A stretch of DNA of 64,000 bases. Origin: DASZHJ01 sp035541215 (GTDB taxonomy: Bacteria > Pseudomonadota > Alphaproteobacteria > ATCC43930 > CGMCC-115725). The stretch is from NCBI GenBank assembly GCA_035541215.1, contig DATKNV010000088.1, forward strand, positions 1 to 64,000, given 5' to 3'. The notes under the pieces were generated by a model that did not search any database, was not told where the DNA came from, and saw only the letters and a list, made by a program, of their open reading frames with translations. The position numbers and the translations under genes are program-made. Numbering within the stretch: position 1 is the first letter of the stretch; each line of letters starts with the position of its first letter. This document shows positions 31,878-41,435 of the stretch, in pieces.

Positions 31878-33368
31878 CTATGGCAGGCGGGCGTCGTCAC
31901 GGGCGATTGCGGCGGTCCGCGCCTCCGTAACTCGCTTTGGCGGGTATTCCTCGATGAATTGTCGGAGCTGCGCGGAATTCAGCACGGCGGCCCGACCGGC
32001 GGCGACGAGCGCGTCCACGTCCTCGCGCGCGATGGTGAGTCCCGTAGGGATCGCAAGCAAGCGATCCTTCTCGGGGCCCGGCTCCATTCCCGTGAGCGAG
32101 ATATGTATCAGCGCACCCTTGACGTCGTCGCACGCCGCTCCATTGACCACGCGACCGCCTGCGCAGCGGGCTTTCTTGAGCGCAGCAGTCAATTCGTTCA
32201 GCTGCTCGACGACCGTGGTCAACGTCTCGAAATTGTAGCGATCGATCTGCGCACCCGACACGAGACCGAAGAGCGACATGATCCCGCCTACGGATTGGCG
32301 CCGGGCGACGCTGGTGTCCTGCGCCCCCTGGCCGTCGACGCTGATGAGCGGAACTCGCCTTATGTTGGCCAAGCCGCTTCCGGTGATCACGGCGCCGGAC
32401 TGCGAGACCTCCTCCATCGCGCTCCCGCCCGCGCGAAGCGCTAGATTGTCGGAGACGCCGCCGTCCACCAAATGCACGTAAGCGGTCTGGCGGTCGTTCA
32501 GGTAACGTTCGGCAGCGATGCTCTGATTTCCGATCCGCGAGAGCGGGTCTGCCCGCTGCGCGGGCGTCACGCGCGCGAGCCAAGCCGGCTTGCGTCCGCC
32601 GCACCGCGCGGCGCGGTTGGTCAGCGTGACCGGCGAGAACAGGCCCGGGAAGCCGTTGGAGGCCGCAACCGCGCGCGCCACCGGGAATACGTCGAGATCG
32701 GAGCAAATGAGATCGAAGGTCTCCCGCGTGAAGAGGAACGGCGTGCCATAGGAGAGATCGGTCGCATCGATCGCGATCAGCGGCCGACCGCGCCTCTGAA
32801 GATCGGCAAAGGTCGCGCCATGAAACATTGTGCGATCGTAGACGCGCTCCATGAAATCGTTGGTGCCGACGGTGGGATCGGCGAGCCAGGTCCAGTTCCA
32901 CGGCAGGAGGTAGATTCCATAGATTTAGGACTCGGTGTCCTGATAAAGGAATTCCTCCTCGAACTTGCCGAACGCGGCCTCGCGATAGAGGCCGTAATAG
33001 GCCGCCGGAAAGCTGCCGCCGGAAACCCCGGAGATCGCATCGATCTCTCCCAGCAGCGGCCGCGAGCCCGCGGGCGTCGGGACCTGGACCTCACGCATCC
33101 CCTCGAGCGCGCCGTAGGCGAAGGCTGCGGAACGCTTGCCTCCGCCGGACATCGCCACGAGGACCAGCATGTCCGGCGCTCCCGACGGATTCGCGAGCGA
33201 GGCGAGGCGATAGCCGCCCTTTGAGATTCGCTCGCTGCCTTGGGCAGCCAGCTGATCCGGCGACAGCGGCGTCGTATCCTCGACGTTGAATGAAGCGCAT
33301 CCTCCAGCCAGGGCAATGCCGATTGCGGCGAGCGCAGCGGCCCAGGGCCTGACCGCACATCTTCTCAT
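31878..33368 (-). pseudogene. Patatin-like phospholipase lipoprotein gene with an in-frame stop
   Basis: Reading from ATG 33368, the frame encodes a lipoprotein signal (lipobox LAGGC, then ASFN), the patatin oxyanion loop SGGGKRSAAFAYGA and the serine motif ISGVSGGSF. A TAA at 32925-32927 interrupts FLYQDTES. The same frame then continues as IYGIYLLPWNWTWLADPTVGTNDF and MERVYDRTMFHGATF, holds the catalytic Asp in VDGGVSDNLALR and ends at 31878. With the TAA read through the product would be 496 residues, a normal length. Only one base change separates it from an intact gene, so it is a fresh pseudogene or a sequence error. The stop separates the catalytic Ser from the Asp. Confidence 0.85.
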
Positions 33369-33741
33369 CACGCGTCCCTCACTCCCCACACGGCGCGGAA
33401 AGCTTCCGCACCACGCTCCCGTCGCATCGGTCGGACCTCGAAGACCGGCATCGCGCGGCAAGTCGCTTGGTGCACGACGCGCGGCCATATCTGAACTACA
33501 CCGCGGAACTGGCCCTTCAATGGGCTCCGGCAAATTCCCGGCCAGCACTTCGTCGCATATCCCGCGGGTCCATCGCTCAGAGCCCCCGAGCCCCTCTAGC
33601 CGGGGCAGCGGACGCGATCGACGAGGGATTTGTCTCCGCCATTGAAAATGAGGGGCCTCTCTGTCACCTCATGTCCATGCGCGGACTGCGCGGCAGCGAC
33701 ACCGCCAGGGCGGTCTTGGTCGCGGTCTTGGGAAGGCAGCG
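33369..33741. other. 373-bp divergent intergenic region
   Basis: No convincing gene is present. Near the glycoside hydrolase start lie an inverted repeat ACCGCC-AG-GGCGGT (33701-33714) and a 10-bp direct repeat GCGGTCTTGG (33710-33719 and 33722-33731). They could be a regulator site. GGGAAGG before ATG 33742 is a plausible ribosome binding site. Confidence 0.4.
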
Positions 33742-35577
33742 ATGTCCGAGATCGAAGGCAGAACGGTTTTCGCGGATGCGTCCGGTCTGGCGAGGCTCGC
33801 GACGTGCGCGCTGGTCGCGCTCGTATTCCTCGCGCAGGCGATGGGCCGATCGGAGGCCCAGGGCCGCTCCGATCTGCGGCCCCATCTGGCGGCGCCGATT
33901 TGGGTCTACAACAACTGGTCGGCCTATGACGAGCTCTCCGACGAGGTGCCGCTCAACGAAGCGCTCGCGATGAGGGAGCTGGCGGAGATCGCGCGCCTCC
34001 GCAAGGTCGGAATCCGCGTCGACTATTACATGATGGACGCTTTCTGGTACGACCCCGACGGAGGCTACCGGACGTGGCGGCGCCAGGATTGGCCGGACGG
34101 GCCCGACCGCTGGATCGAAGCCTGCAAGGCGGCGGGGATCAAGCCGGGCCTCTGGTTCAGTACCAACACCCTGACCCGGATGAACCCCGCGCCGCAATGG
34201 CGGGACTCGCTCAGCGCCGAGGGGCATGCAATGGCGCTCTATTCCGGCGGGTTCCTCGCGGATTTCATGGCGGTGCTGCAGTTCTGGTACGACCGCGGCA
34301 TCCGCATGTTCAAGCTCGACTTCGCGGATTTCAGCGCCGTCGCGGCGGGCGACGAGGATCGCATGCCGTTGCCGGAGGCGCGGCTGCAAAATGCACGCGC
34401 CCTGCACATGGCGCTCCGCAATTTCCGCCGCGAGCATCCGGATGCCGTGCTCGTCGCCTTCAACGGCTTCGTCGGCGACGTCGATTCCGCGGCCTCGACC
34501 TTGAACCCCTTCAACGTCGAATGGCTCGATGTGTTCGATTCGCTCTACGCGGGCGACCCCCGGCCCTCCGACCTGCCGCAGATGGACCTCTGGCGCGCGA
34601 TCGACATCTACAGCGACGACATGACCCGGCATTTCGCCCAGAACGGCGTGCCGCTGGAGCGCGTGGATTCGACGGCATTCATGCTCGGCAGGACCGGCAC
34701 GAACTATTTTCGCGGCAACAACGGCTGGCGCGGCAGTTTGCTGCTCATGGTGGCGCGCGGCGGCTGGATCAACACGGTGCACGGCAATCTCGAATTCCTC
34801 GACGAGGACGACCTGCGCTGGTTCGCCCGGGTGCAGGAGATCTACGCGCCACTGCAAAGCACGGGGATCACGCGCTGGTTCGGCGGCAATCCCGGCGACG
34901 TGCGGCCCTACGGTTTCGGCTCTATGGGTCCCGGGGGCGCACTCTACGCGGTGGTCAATCCCTCGCAGAGCGTCGCGGCCATTCGCCTGCCTCGGCTCTC
35001 GTCCGAGCAAGCGGCCAATATCGGCGGCCGCGTCCTCTTCCGCGATGCGGGCTTCGAGCCGCAGCTCGAGGGCGATTCCCTCCGGCTAGGCCCTGGGGAG
35101 CTGGCGCTGGTCGGGTTCGGGCGCTACGCCGGAGCCGGATACGACCTCGGGGTGCAATCGGACATCCGCATCCCCCGCGGCATCGAGCCGCTCCCCGTAC
35201 ACTTCCGTTTCATTGAGACCCCGACCGACGCACCCGGGCCCCGCAACGGCATCTCGGTCAAGGCAGTGTTCGATCCGCCGGCTTCGGGCGATCTTCGCAT
35301 CGTCATGCGCCAGCGCGATCCCGACGGCTCGGTCGTGCGCAGCAACAGCAGCGGCAAGATGGGCAGCTTCTTCACGATCCGCGCCTCGCAGGCGGGCCGC
35401 GAGATTCCCGTGGAAATCCGCTACGACACCGTGATCTGGAGCGGCCTCTCCTGGGGCGTGGGCGAAATCAGGCACGACCAGATCTCGCCGGGAGTACCGC
35501 TCCGCATCGAGCTTTCCTCGGGTGAGAGCGATCCAGCCTTACATCTCGAAGGCCGGGTCTACAGCGTCCGGTATTGA
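33742..35577 (+). CDS. Secreted glycoside hydrolase, alpha-galactosidase (GH-D) clan-like
   Basis: The 611-residue protein has a signal peptide (hydrophobic residues 19-34, cleavage likely after SEAQ). A TIM-barrel domain follows (about 50-350) with IWVYNNWSAYDELSDEVPLNEALAMRELAEIARLRKVGIRVDYYMMDAFWY and MFKLDFADF, where the Asp of KLDF is the usual nucleophile of GH27/GH36/GH31-type enzymes. GWINTVHGNLEFLDEDDLRWFARVQEIYAPL ends the barrel. Residues 430-611 form beta-rich accessory domains. The sugar substrate cannot be deduced. It has no transporter or other sugar genes beside it. Confidence 0.78.
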   Translation: MSEIEGRTVFADASGLARLATCALVALVFLAQAMGRSEAQGRSDLRPHLAAPIWVYNNWSAYDELSDEVPLNEALAMRELAEIARLRKVGIRVDYYMMDAFWYDPDGGYRTWRRQDWPDGPDRWIEACKAAGIKPGLWFSTNTLTRMNPAPQWRDSLSAEGHAMALYSGGFLADFMAVLQFWYDRGIRMFKLDFADFSAVAAGDEDRMPLPEARLQNARALHMALRNFRREHPDAVLVAFNGFVGDVDSAASTLNPFNVEWLDVFDSLYAGDPRPSDLPQMDLWRAIDIYSDDMTRHFAQNGVPLERVDSTAFMLGRTGTNYFRGNNGWRGSLLLMVARGGWINTVHGNLEFLDEDDLRWFARVQEIYAPLQSTGITRWFGGNPGDVRPYGFGSMGPGGALYAVVNPSQSVAAIRLPRLSSEQAANIGGRVLFRDAGFEPQLEGDSLRLGPGELALVGFGRYAGAGYDLGVQSDIRIPRGIEPLPVHFRFIETPTDAPGPRNGISVKAVFDPPASGDLRIVMRQRDPDGSVVRSNSSGKMGSFFTIRASQAGREIPVEIRYDTVIWSGLSWGVGEIRHDQISPGVPLRIELSSGESDPALHLEGRVYSVRY

Positions 35578-35584
35578 GCCGGGA

Positions 35585-36142
35585 TCAGATTCTACCAAGG
35601 AGAGCATTCGACTCCTCGAAGCGGCGCAGGTTTCTCGGTACGTCGTAGGGCCGCTCGACGAGGGTCTCGGAATCCCACTCGCTGCGGGGCTGAGCGAAGA
35701 AATCTCCGCCGTAGACGTGGATCGCACCGGTCAAGCGCGGGATCGGATTGGTGACGGAGTGAATAATGTCCTTCCCGAGCGGCTCCGCGTCTTTCTCAGA
35801 GAGCGCCTTGGCACCCGCGGCTTCCACCTTGCTCCCCTCGCTGCCGGCGACGCGGCGCCAGAAGATGTTGTCCTCGCGGCCGGTATAGATGCCGATTACG
35901 GCCCACATGCGATGATTGTGAGGGAGGATCGTCATGTACGGTCCCCAGATCACGTTGATGATCGTGAGGTCGCTCGAGTTGTAGAGCTTCTGGATCTCGC
36001 CCCGCGCGGGAACGCCAAGCCCCTTGAGGACGGCGGCGGGGTCGCTGACCGCGCGGGCCACGACTTCCCGGACCGTCTTGTGCGAGGGATCGCTTTTGAC
36101 CGCTGCCCGGCAATCCTCGATGAACCGCTCACGATCGAACAT
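35585..36142 (-). CDS. Cupin-fold, cysteine-dioxygenase-like protein
   Basis: The 185-residue protein fits the predicted double-stranded beta-helix metal enzymes related to cysteine dioxygenase. The first cupin motif is TILPHNHRMWAVIGIYTGREDNIFWRR, with two His and a Glu as likely iron ligands. DIIHSVTNPIPRLTGAIHVYGGDFFAQPRSEWD gives the third His. The substrate is unknown. It is the last gene of the minus-strand sarcosine-oxidase operon, 60 bp after the hydrolase, and ends 7 bp from the convergent glycoside hydrolase gene. Confidence 0.8.
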   Translation of the reverse strand: MFDRERFIEDCRAAVKSDPSHKTVREVVARAVSDPAAVLKGLGVPARGEIQKLYNSSDLTIINVIWGPYMTILPHNHRMWAVIGIYTGREDNIFWRRVAGSEGSKVEAAGAKALSEKDAEPLGKDIIHSVTNPIPRLTGAIHVYGGDFFAQPRSEWDSETLVERPYDVPRNLRRFEESNALLGRI

Positions 36143-36202
36143 CCTCGTCCTCCTAGGAGATAACCCGGCGAATTCCGCGAAAAATCGTACCTGCTTCCCC
36201 GC

Positions 36203-37084
36203 TCAGCGCAAGCCCAGGATCGTACCGGCCATCGCACGGGGATCTCGCCGAGGCCAACGGCCGCTCTCGACTTGGTGCAGGAAATCGTCAACGGCCTGAT
36301 TGAAGAGCGCGGGCTCCTCGAGGTTGATGGTGTGGCCGCTGTTGGGGATGACGACGAGACCCGCGGTCGGGATCACGCGCTTGAGATAGAGTCCCGGCTC
36401 GAGGCAGGGCCAGTCCTCGTCTCCGGTCACCACCAGCGTCGGCACCTCGATCTGCGCGAGCCGCGCCTCGAGATCGTAGAGCGAGGGCCGCTGGCGCTGC
36501 ACGCCCAGCAAGGTCATGGCCGAGCCTGTCGTCGAATGCTCGCCGAGCTGGCGCGCGAATTCCCCAAAGCCGCGGGGGTCCTTGTTCTCGAACTGGACCC
36601 GCGTCGGTCCGCGTGCGTAGCTCGGCGCCACCTCGGCCATGCCCTTGGCCTGAAGGGTGGAGGCGGTCTTCTCCGCCTCAGCCTGGAATTGCTGGCGCTT
36701 GCCGGGCTCGGCGCCGTAGCCGCAGCCCGCGACGACGATCGAATGCGCGCGCTGCGCGTAGCGCAGGCCGCAATGCAGCGAGGCGAAACCGCCCATGGAG
36801 AGGCCCACTACATGCGCCTTTTCGATCTTGAGCGCGTCCATGACGGCGCGGATGTCGTCGCAGGCGCGATCCTGCGAATAGCGCGCAACCTCCGAAGGCA
36901 CGTCCGAGGGCGGGTAGCCCCGCGCATTGTAGGCGACGCAGCGGTAGCGCCGTGCGAAATACCGCATCTGCGGCTCCCAGCTGCGGTGGTCGCCCGCGAA
37001 CTCGTGCACGAAGATCACGGGAGTGCCGGAGCCGGTCTCCTCGTAATAAAGTCGGATGCCGTCGTCGGCGGTGAGATGGGGCAT
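36203..37084 (-). CDS. Alpha/beta hydrolase
   Basis: The 293-residue protein has the fold markers FVHEFAGDHRSWEPQ (oxyanion), GLSMGGFASLHCGL (nucleophile Ser), VTGDEDWPCLEPG (acid) and PNSGHTINLEEPALF (His). The YNARGYPPSD loop is typical of esterase/haloperoxidase-like members. It starts 20 bp after the SDR gene, so both probably work on the same small molecule released or processed alongside sarcosine-type substrates; that is inference. Confidence 0.87.
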   Translation of the reverse strand: MPHLTADDGIRLYYEETGSGTPVIFVHEFAGDHRSWEPQMRYFARRYRCVAYNARGYPPSDVPSEVARYSQDRACDDIRAVMDALKIEKAHVVGLSMGGFASLHCGLRYAQRAHSIVVAGCGYGAEPGKRQQFQAEAEKTASTLQAKGMAEVAPSYARGPTRVQFENKDPRGFGEFARQLGEHSTTGSAMTLLGVQRQRPSLYDLEARLAQIEVPTLVVTGDEDWPCLEPGLYLKRVIPTAGLVVIPNSGHTINLEEPALFNQAVDDFLHQVESGRWPRRDPRAMAGTILGLR

Positions 37085-37104
37085 GGTGTCCTCCCTGCGG
37101 CGGG

Positions 37105-37881
37105 TCAGCCCGTGCGATTGGCGAGGCCGCCGTCGATCGTGACGATGGTGCCGGTGGTGAAGCCCGAGAGATCGGAGGCGAGGAACGCTGCCATCGCCGC
37201 GATCTCCTCGGGCGTCGCCGCGCGGCCAAAAGGCAACGCCTTCTCCAGCTCTTGCCAGCGCTCGGGATCGCCGAAGCGGTTCTTCGCCTCGAGCTTGGTC
37301 AGCATCACGTGCCGCTCGGTCGAGACCGGGCCGGGGTTGATCCCCACGACGCGAACGCCGAACTTCGGACTCATGCCGCCGAGCGCGCGGGTGAAAGCCA
37401 TCAGCGAGGCGTTCCCCGCAGAGCCGGCGATGTAGTTGGCGTTCATCTTCTCGCCGGCGGCGCCGATGATGTTGACGATGACGCCGCGGCCGTGCGCCTT
37501 CATCAGCCGGAAATACTCCCGCGTCAGATTGATGTAGCCGAAGACCTTGAGGTCCCAGGCCGTGCGCCAGCGCTGCTCGTCCACGCTCTCGATGTCGCCG
37601 CCGGGAATGGCGCCGGCGTTGTTCACGAGGATGTCGAGGTCCGGGTATTTGTGCGCGAGGGTCGCGACGCTGGCGCTCTGGCTCATGTCCAGCGGCTCCG
37701 CGATCACGGAGACGTTCGCCTCCGCGAGGATGCGCTCGCGCCCCGCCGCGAGATCGGCGGCCGTGCGCGCCACCAGGACCACGTCGCAGCCCTCCTGCGC
37801 GAGCAAGCGCGCGGTCGCGTAGCCGATGCCCTTCGAGGCGCCCGTCACCAGCGCCTTGCGTCCCCTGAGATTAAGGTCCAT
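37105..37881 (-). CDS. Short-chain dehydrogenase/reductase with atypical active site
   Basis: The 258-residue Rossmann protein has the cofactor loop VTGASKGIGYATA and NNAGAIPGG. The active-site stretch reads NIIGAAGEKMNANYIAGSAGN: Tyr150 is present, but the lysine of YxxxK is Ser154. The remaining fold is complete (INPGPVSTERHV, GTIVTIDGGLANRTG). A subgroup of SDRs shares this YIAGS form. Either another residue supplies the charge or the chemistry differs. It lies 25 bp after soxG in the same operon. Confidence 0.87.
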   Translation of the reverse strand: MDLNLRGRKALVTGASKGIGYATARLLAQEGCDVVLVARTAADLAAGRERILAEANVSVIAEPLDMSQSASVATLAHKYPDLDILVNNAGAIPGGDIESVDEQRWRTAWDLKVFGYINLTREYFRLMKAHGRGVIVNIIGAAGEKMNANYIAGSAGNASLMAFTRALGGMSPKFGVRVVGINPGPVSTERHVMLTKLEAKNRFGDPERWQELEKALPFGRAATPEEIAAMAAFLASDLSGFTTGTIVTIDGGLANRTG

Positions 37882-37906
37882 GCCGTTGCCCTCCCGATCC
37901 TGAAGC

Positions 37907-38431
37907 CTAATGCGGCTCCGCCATCGCCCGCTCGAGCCATGCCCTCACATAGGGCGCGAAGGAGAGGCGGACGTAAATGCGAAACCGCGTCGGCTCGATC
38001 ATCTGCAGGATCGCCGGCACCCGTGCAAGTCCTGTCTGCGCACAGCGGCCGTGCCCGAAGACGCGGGGGTGCAGGTCGAGGCTGGTGGCGGTCTCCAGCA
38101 CCGCCCGCGCTTCCGGCCCCGCGAGATCGAAGACGACACGGCCCTGGGAGACGTCGCAAAGGGAGTGATGCAAGCCCTGAAGCGCCGTTTCCAGCCGGTG
38201 ATTGAGATCGGACGCGGAGGCGGGGGCGGCGATGAGCCATTCGTCGGGCCCGAGCCAGAGGAGGCTCATCTCGCCGGATGCCGCGACCGTGTTCGGCTCG
38301 GTCGGCGGCGCCGTGCCGAGAACGCCCGCAACCGCCCTCGTAAAGGCGGCGTCGCCGGCATCGCCGCGGAGATTGAGCAGGAGCGGATGCGGCGGCTCGC
38401 GCAGCGTCGCGCGGGGAATCGCGTCAGCCAT
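37907..38431 (-). CDS. soxG: Sarcosine oxidase subunit gamma
   Basis: The 174-residue protein is the small gamma subunit of heterotetrameric sarcosine oxidase. It shows LLWLGPDEWLI, LCDVSQGRVVFDLAGPEARAVLETATSLDLHPRVFGHGRCAQTGLARVPAILQMIEPTRFRIYVRLSFAPYVRAWL. This is a GcvT-like half fold that packs on SoxA. Its start overlaps the soxA end by 8 bp. It lacks catalytic motifs, as expected for this structural subunit. Confidence 0.9.
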   Translation of the reverse strand: MADAIPRATLREPPHPLLLNLRGDAGDAAFTRAVAGVLGTAPPTEPNTVAASGEMSLLWLGPDEWLIAAPASASDLNHRLETALQGLHHSLCDVSQGRVVFDLAGPEARAVLETATSLDLHPRVFGHGRCAQTGLARVPAILQMIEPTRFRIYVRLSFAPYVRAWLERAMAEPH

Positions 38432-41400
38432 CGCGGCGCTTCCCTTCGGCGTCGTAGAAATTCGGCGCCACCACCTGCGCCTCGATCGTGCCGCTCGGAA
38501 GCGGCGCGTGGAGCGTCTCGCCGACCCGCGCCCGGCCGCCCCTGACTAGCGCCAGCGCGAAAGAGCGGCCGATGCGCGCGCCGTAATAGCTGGAGGTGAC
38601 GTGGCCCACCATCGCCATCGGCGGTTTCGGCTTCAGCTCCCGCACGAGCTGCGCGCCCTCCGGCAGCACGGTATCGGGATCCATCGGCAGCAGGCCCACG
38701 AGCTGCTTGCGCTGCGGCTCGAGCATGCCCGAGCGCCGGAGCGAGCGGCGGCCCAGGAAATCCTTGCGCTTGGAGACCAGACCCTCGAGCCCGAGATCGA
38801 GCGGCGTGACGCTCCCGTCGGTCTCCTGTCCCACGACGATGAAGCCCTTCTCCGCGCGCAGCACGTGCATCGCCTCGGTGCCGTAGGGAGTGATGCCGAT
38901 CCCCCGTCCCACCTGCATCGCCGCCTCCCAGAGCGCGCGGCCGTCGCGCGCGGGCACGTTGATCTCGTAGGAGAGCTCGCCCGTGTAGCTCACGCGGAAG
39001 ACGCGCGCCGGGAAATCGGCGACGCGGCCCGCGCGCACGCTCATGAAGGGGAAGGAGCTGGGCTCCGCGGGGAAGCTCGGCTTCAGCGCCTCCAGCACTT
39101 GCGCGGCTTTCGGGCCCGAGAGCGTCACCGTCGCCCAATCCTCGGTGACGGAGGTGCAGTAGACCTTGAGCGTAGTCCATTCCGTCTGCAGCCATTCCTC
39201 GAGCCAATCGAGGACCCGCGCGGCGCCGCCGGTGGTCGTGGTCATGTAGTAGTGCGTCTCGCCGAGCCGCGTGGTGACGCCATCGTCGAAGACCATGCCG
39301 TCCTCGCGGCACATGAGGCCGTAGCGGCAGCGCCCGATCCCGAGGCTCTTGAAGCCGTTGGTGTAGACGCGGTCGAGGAATTCCGCCGCGTCCGGCCCCC
39401 TGAGCTCGATCTTGCCGAGGGTCGAGGCATCGAAGATGCCGACCGCGTCGCGCACGGCAAGACACTCGCGCCGCACCGCGCGCTCCATGTCCTCGCCGGG
39501 CCTCAGATAGTGCCGCGCGCGCTTCCACTGCCCGACGTCCTCGAAGACCGCGCCGTTGGTGACGTGCCAGGAATTGATGGGCGTCACGCGCACGGGATCG
39601 ACGAGTCCGTCGCGCTGCGCGCCCGCGAGCGCGCCGAAGGCGACGGGCACGTAGGGCGGCCGGAAGGTGGTGGTGCCGGTCTCCGCGATCGTGCGGCCGA
39701 CCGCGCGCGAGAGGAGCGCCAGCGCGTTCACGTTCGAGGTCTTGCCCTGATCCGTCCCCATTCCCGTCGTCGTGTAGCGCTTGACGTGCTCGACGGAGCG
39801 GAACCCCTCGCGTGCCGCGAGCGCGATGTCCGCGGCGGTCACGTCGTTCTGGAAATCGACGAAGTGCTTGGCCTTGCCGTCGCCGACCTGGCGCTCGCCG
39901 GGCAAGAGCCAGATCGGCCGCAGCGGCGTCTCCGAGCGCCGCTCCGCGCCGGGCATCGCGGGCGCGCTGCCGTCGCCGAATCCGGCCGTTCGCGCCGCCG
40001 CCGCACCCGCGGCGGCGCCGTCCGCCAACGCGTCCGCGAGAGCGAAGCGGCCGGCAGCGGCGCCCACGGAGAACTGGCGCTGCGCCGCCCGGTCCGGAAC
40101 GAAAGCGGCGATGGCATCGTCGAAGCGAAGCCGCCCCTGCGACTGGCAGAAGAGATGCACCGCCGGATTGAAGCCGCCGGAGACGGCGAGGCACTCGCAT
40201 TCGATGCGGTGGCGTGCGCCCGTAGCATTCACGCCGGACGCATCGAGGCCGCGCACCTCCACACCCTCGACGCGGCCGAGCCCGTGCAGCCCCACGACCG
40301 CGCGGCCCCCGAGCATGGGAATGCCGCGGCGCTGCGCCTCCTGCGCCCAGTAGCCGTCGCTTCCCGCGCGGACGTCGACGATGGCGCCGATCTCGGCGCC
40401 GGCCTCCGCGAGGACCACCGCCGCGCGATAGGCGCTGTCGTTGTTGGTAAGCACGACGAGCTTGCGTCCGGGGAGCACGCCGTAGCGCCAGGCATAGGCC
40501 GCGGCGGCGCTCGCGAGCATCACGCCAGGGCGGTCATTGTCGGCGAAGACCAGCGGCCGCTCGTGCGCGCCGGTCGCGAGGATCACCTCGCCCGCGCGCA
40601 CGTGCCACATGCGCTGTCGCACTTTGCCGCGCCGTTCCTGCGGCGGGAAATGATCGCCGCGCCGCTCGACCAGGACGACCTCATTGTGGTCGTAGTAGCC
40701 GAGCGCGGTCGTGCGGAGCAGCAGCCGCACCTCCTCCATCGAAGCGAGCTCCGCCACCACCTCGGCGACGCGCTCGAGCGCGGGCCGCTCGCCCAGCGTC
40801 TCCGGCATGTCCAGAAGCCGGCCGCCGAATTCCGGCTGCTCGTCCGCGAGAATGACGCGGGCGCCGGTGCGGCCCGCCGCGTAAGCCGCCGCGAGGCCCG
40901 CGGGCCCGCCGCCGATCACGACCACGTCGCAATGGAGGTGGCGATGGTCGTAGATGTCGGGATCGGGCGCGGTCGGCGCGTGGCCCATGCCGGCCATGCG
41001 TCGGATGATAGGCTCCCACACGCGATCCCAGAGGAATTTCGGCCTGATGAAGGTCTTGTAGTAGAAGCCCGCGGCGAAGAGCGGCGCGAAGCGGTCGTTG
41101 AGCGTGCCGAGATCGTATTCGAGGCTCGGCCAGCGATTGATGCTGTGGGCGACGAGCCCGTCATAGAGCTCGACCTGCGTCGCACGCAGATTGGGCTCGG
41201 TGTCGCCGTGCTCGCCGAGCTGCACGAGCCCGCAGGGGTCCTCCGCGCCCGCGCCCATGATCCCGCGCGGGCGGTGATACTTGAAGCTGCGCGCGACCAC
41301 GGCGATCCCGTTGGCGACGAGCGCGGAGGCCAGGGTGTCGCCCGCGAAGCCCTGATAGGGGATGCGGTCGAAGGTGAAGCGCAGCGGACGGCTGCGGTCG

Positions 41401-41435
41401 ATGCGCCCGCCTTCGGGAAGACGCTCGCCGCTCAT
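38424..41435 (-). CDS. soxA: Sarcosine oxidase subunit alpha
   Basis: The 1003-residue subunit has the expected order of domains. A 2Fe-2S-ferredoxin-like N-terminus comes first (RFTFDRIPYQGFAGDTLASALVANG, without the cluster cysteines). An NAD-binding dinucleotide fold follows (VVVIGGGPAGLAAAYAAGRTGARVILADEQPEFGG; second part LAEAGAEIGAIVDVRAG). The C-terminal GcvT-like folate domain has KIELRGPDAAEFLDRVYTNGF and VYCTSVTEDWATVTLSGPKA. The complex demethylates sarcosine and passes the one-carbon unit to tetrahydrofolate. ATG 41435 overlaps the soxD stop (ATGA). Confidence 0.95.
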   Translation of the reverse strand: MSGERLPEGGRIDRSRPLRFTFDRIPYQGFAGDTLASALVANGIAVVARSFKYHRPRGIMGAGAEDPCGLVQLGEHGDTEPNLRATQVELYDGLVAHSINRWPSLEYDLGTLNDRFAPLFAAGFYYKTFIRPKFLWDRVWEPIIRRMAGMGHAPTAPDPDIYDHRHLHCDVVVIGGGPAGLAAAYAAGRTGARVILADEQPEFGGRLLDMPETLGERPALERVAEVVAELASMEEVRLLLRTTALGYYDHNEVVLVERRGDHFPPQERRGKVRQRMWHVRAGEVILATGAHERPLVFADNDRPGVMLASAAAAYAWRYGVLPGRKLVVLTNNDSAYRAAVVLAEAGAEIGAIVDVRAGSDGYWAQEAQRRGIPMLGGRAVVGLHGLGRVEGVEVRGLDASGVNATGARHRIECECLAVSGGFNPAVHLFCQSQGRLRFDDAIAAFVPDRAAQRQFSVGAAAGRFALADALADGAAAGAAAARTAGFGDGSAPAMPGAERRSETPLRPIWLLPGERQVGDGKAKHFVDFQNDVTAADIALAAREGFRSVEHVKRYTTTGMGTDQGKTSNVNALALLSRAVGRTIAETGTTTFRPPYVPVAFGALAGAQRDGLVDPVRVTPINSWHVTNGAVFEDVGQWKRARHYLRPGEDMERAVRRECLAVRDAVGIFDASTLGKIELRGPDAAEFLDRVYTNGFKSLGIGRCRYGLMCREDGMVFDDGVTTRLGETHYYMTTTTGGAARVLDWLEEWLQTEWTTLKVYCTSVTEDWATVTLSGPKAAQVLEALKPSFPAEPSSFPFMSVRAGRVADFPARVFRVSYTGELSYEINVPARDGRALWEAAMQVGRGIGITPYGTEAMHVLRAEKGFIVVGQETDGSVTPLDLGLEGLVSKRKDFLGRRSLRRSGMLEPQRKQLVGLLPMDPDTVLPEGAQLVRELKPKPPMAMVGHVTSSYYGARIGRSFALALVRGGRARVGETLHAPLPSGTIEAQVVAPNFYDAEGKRRDG

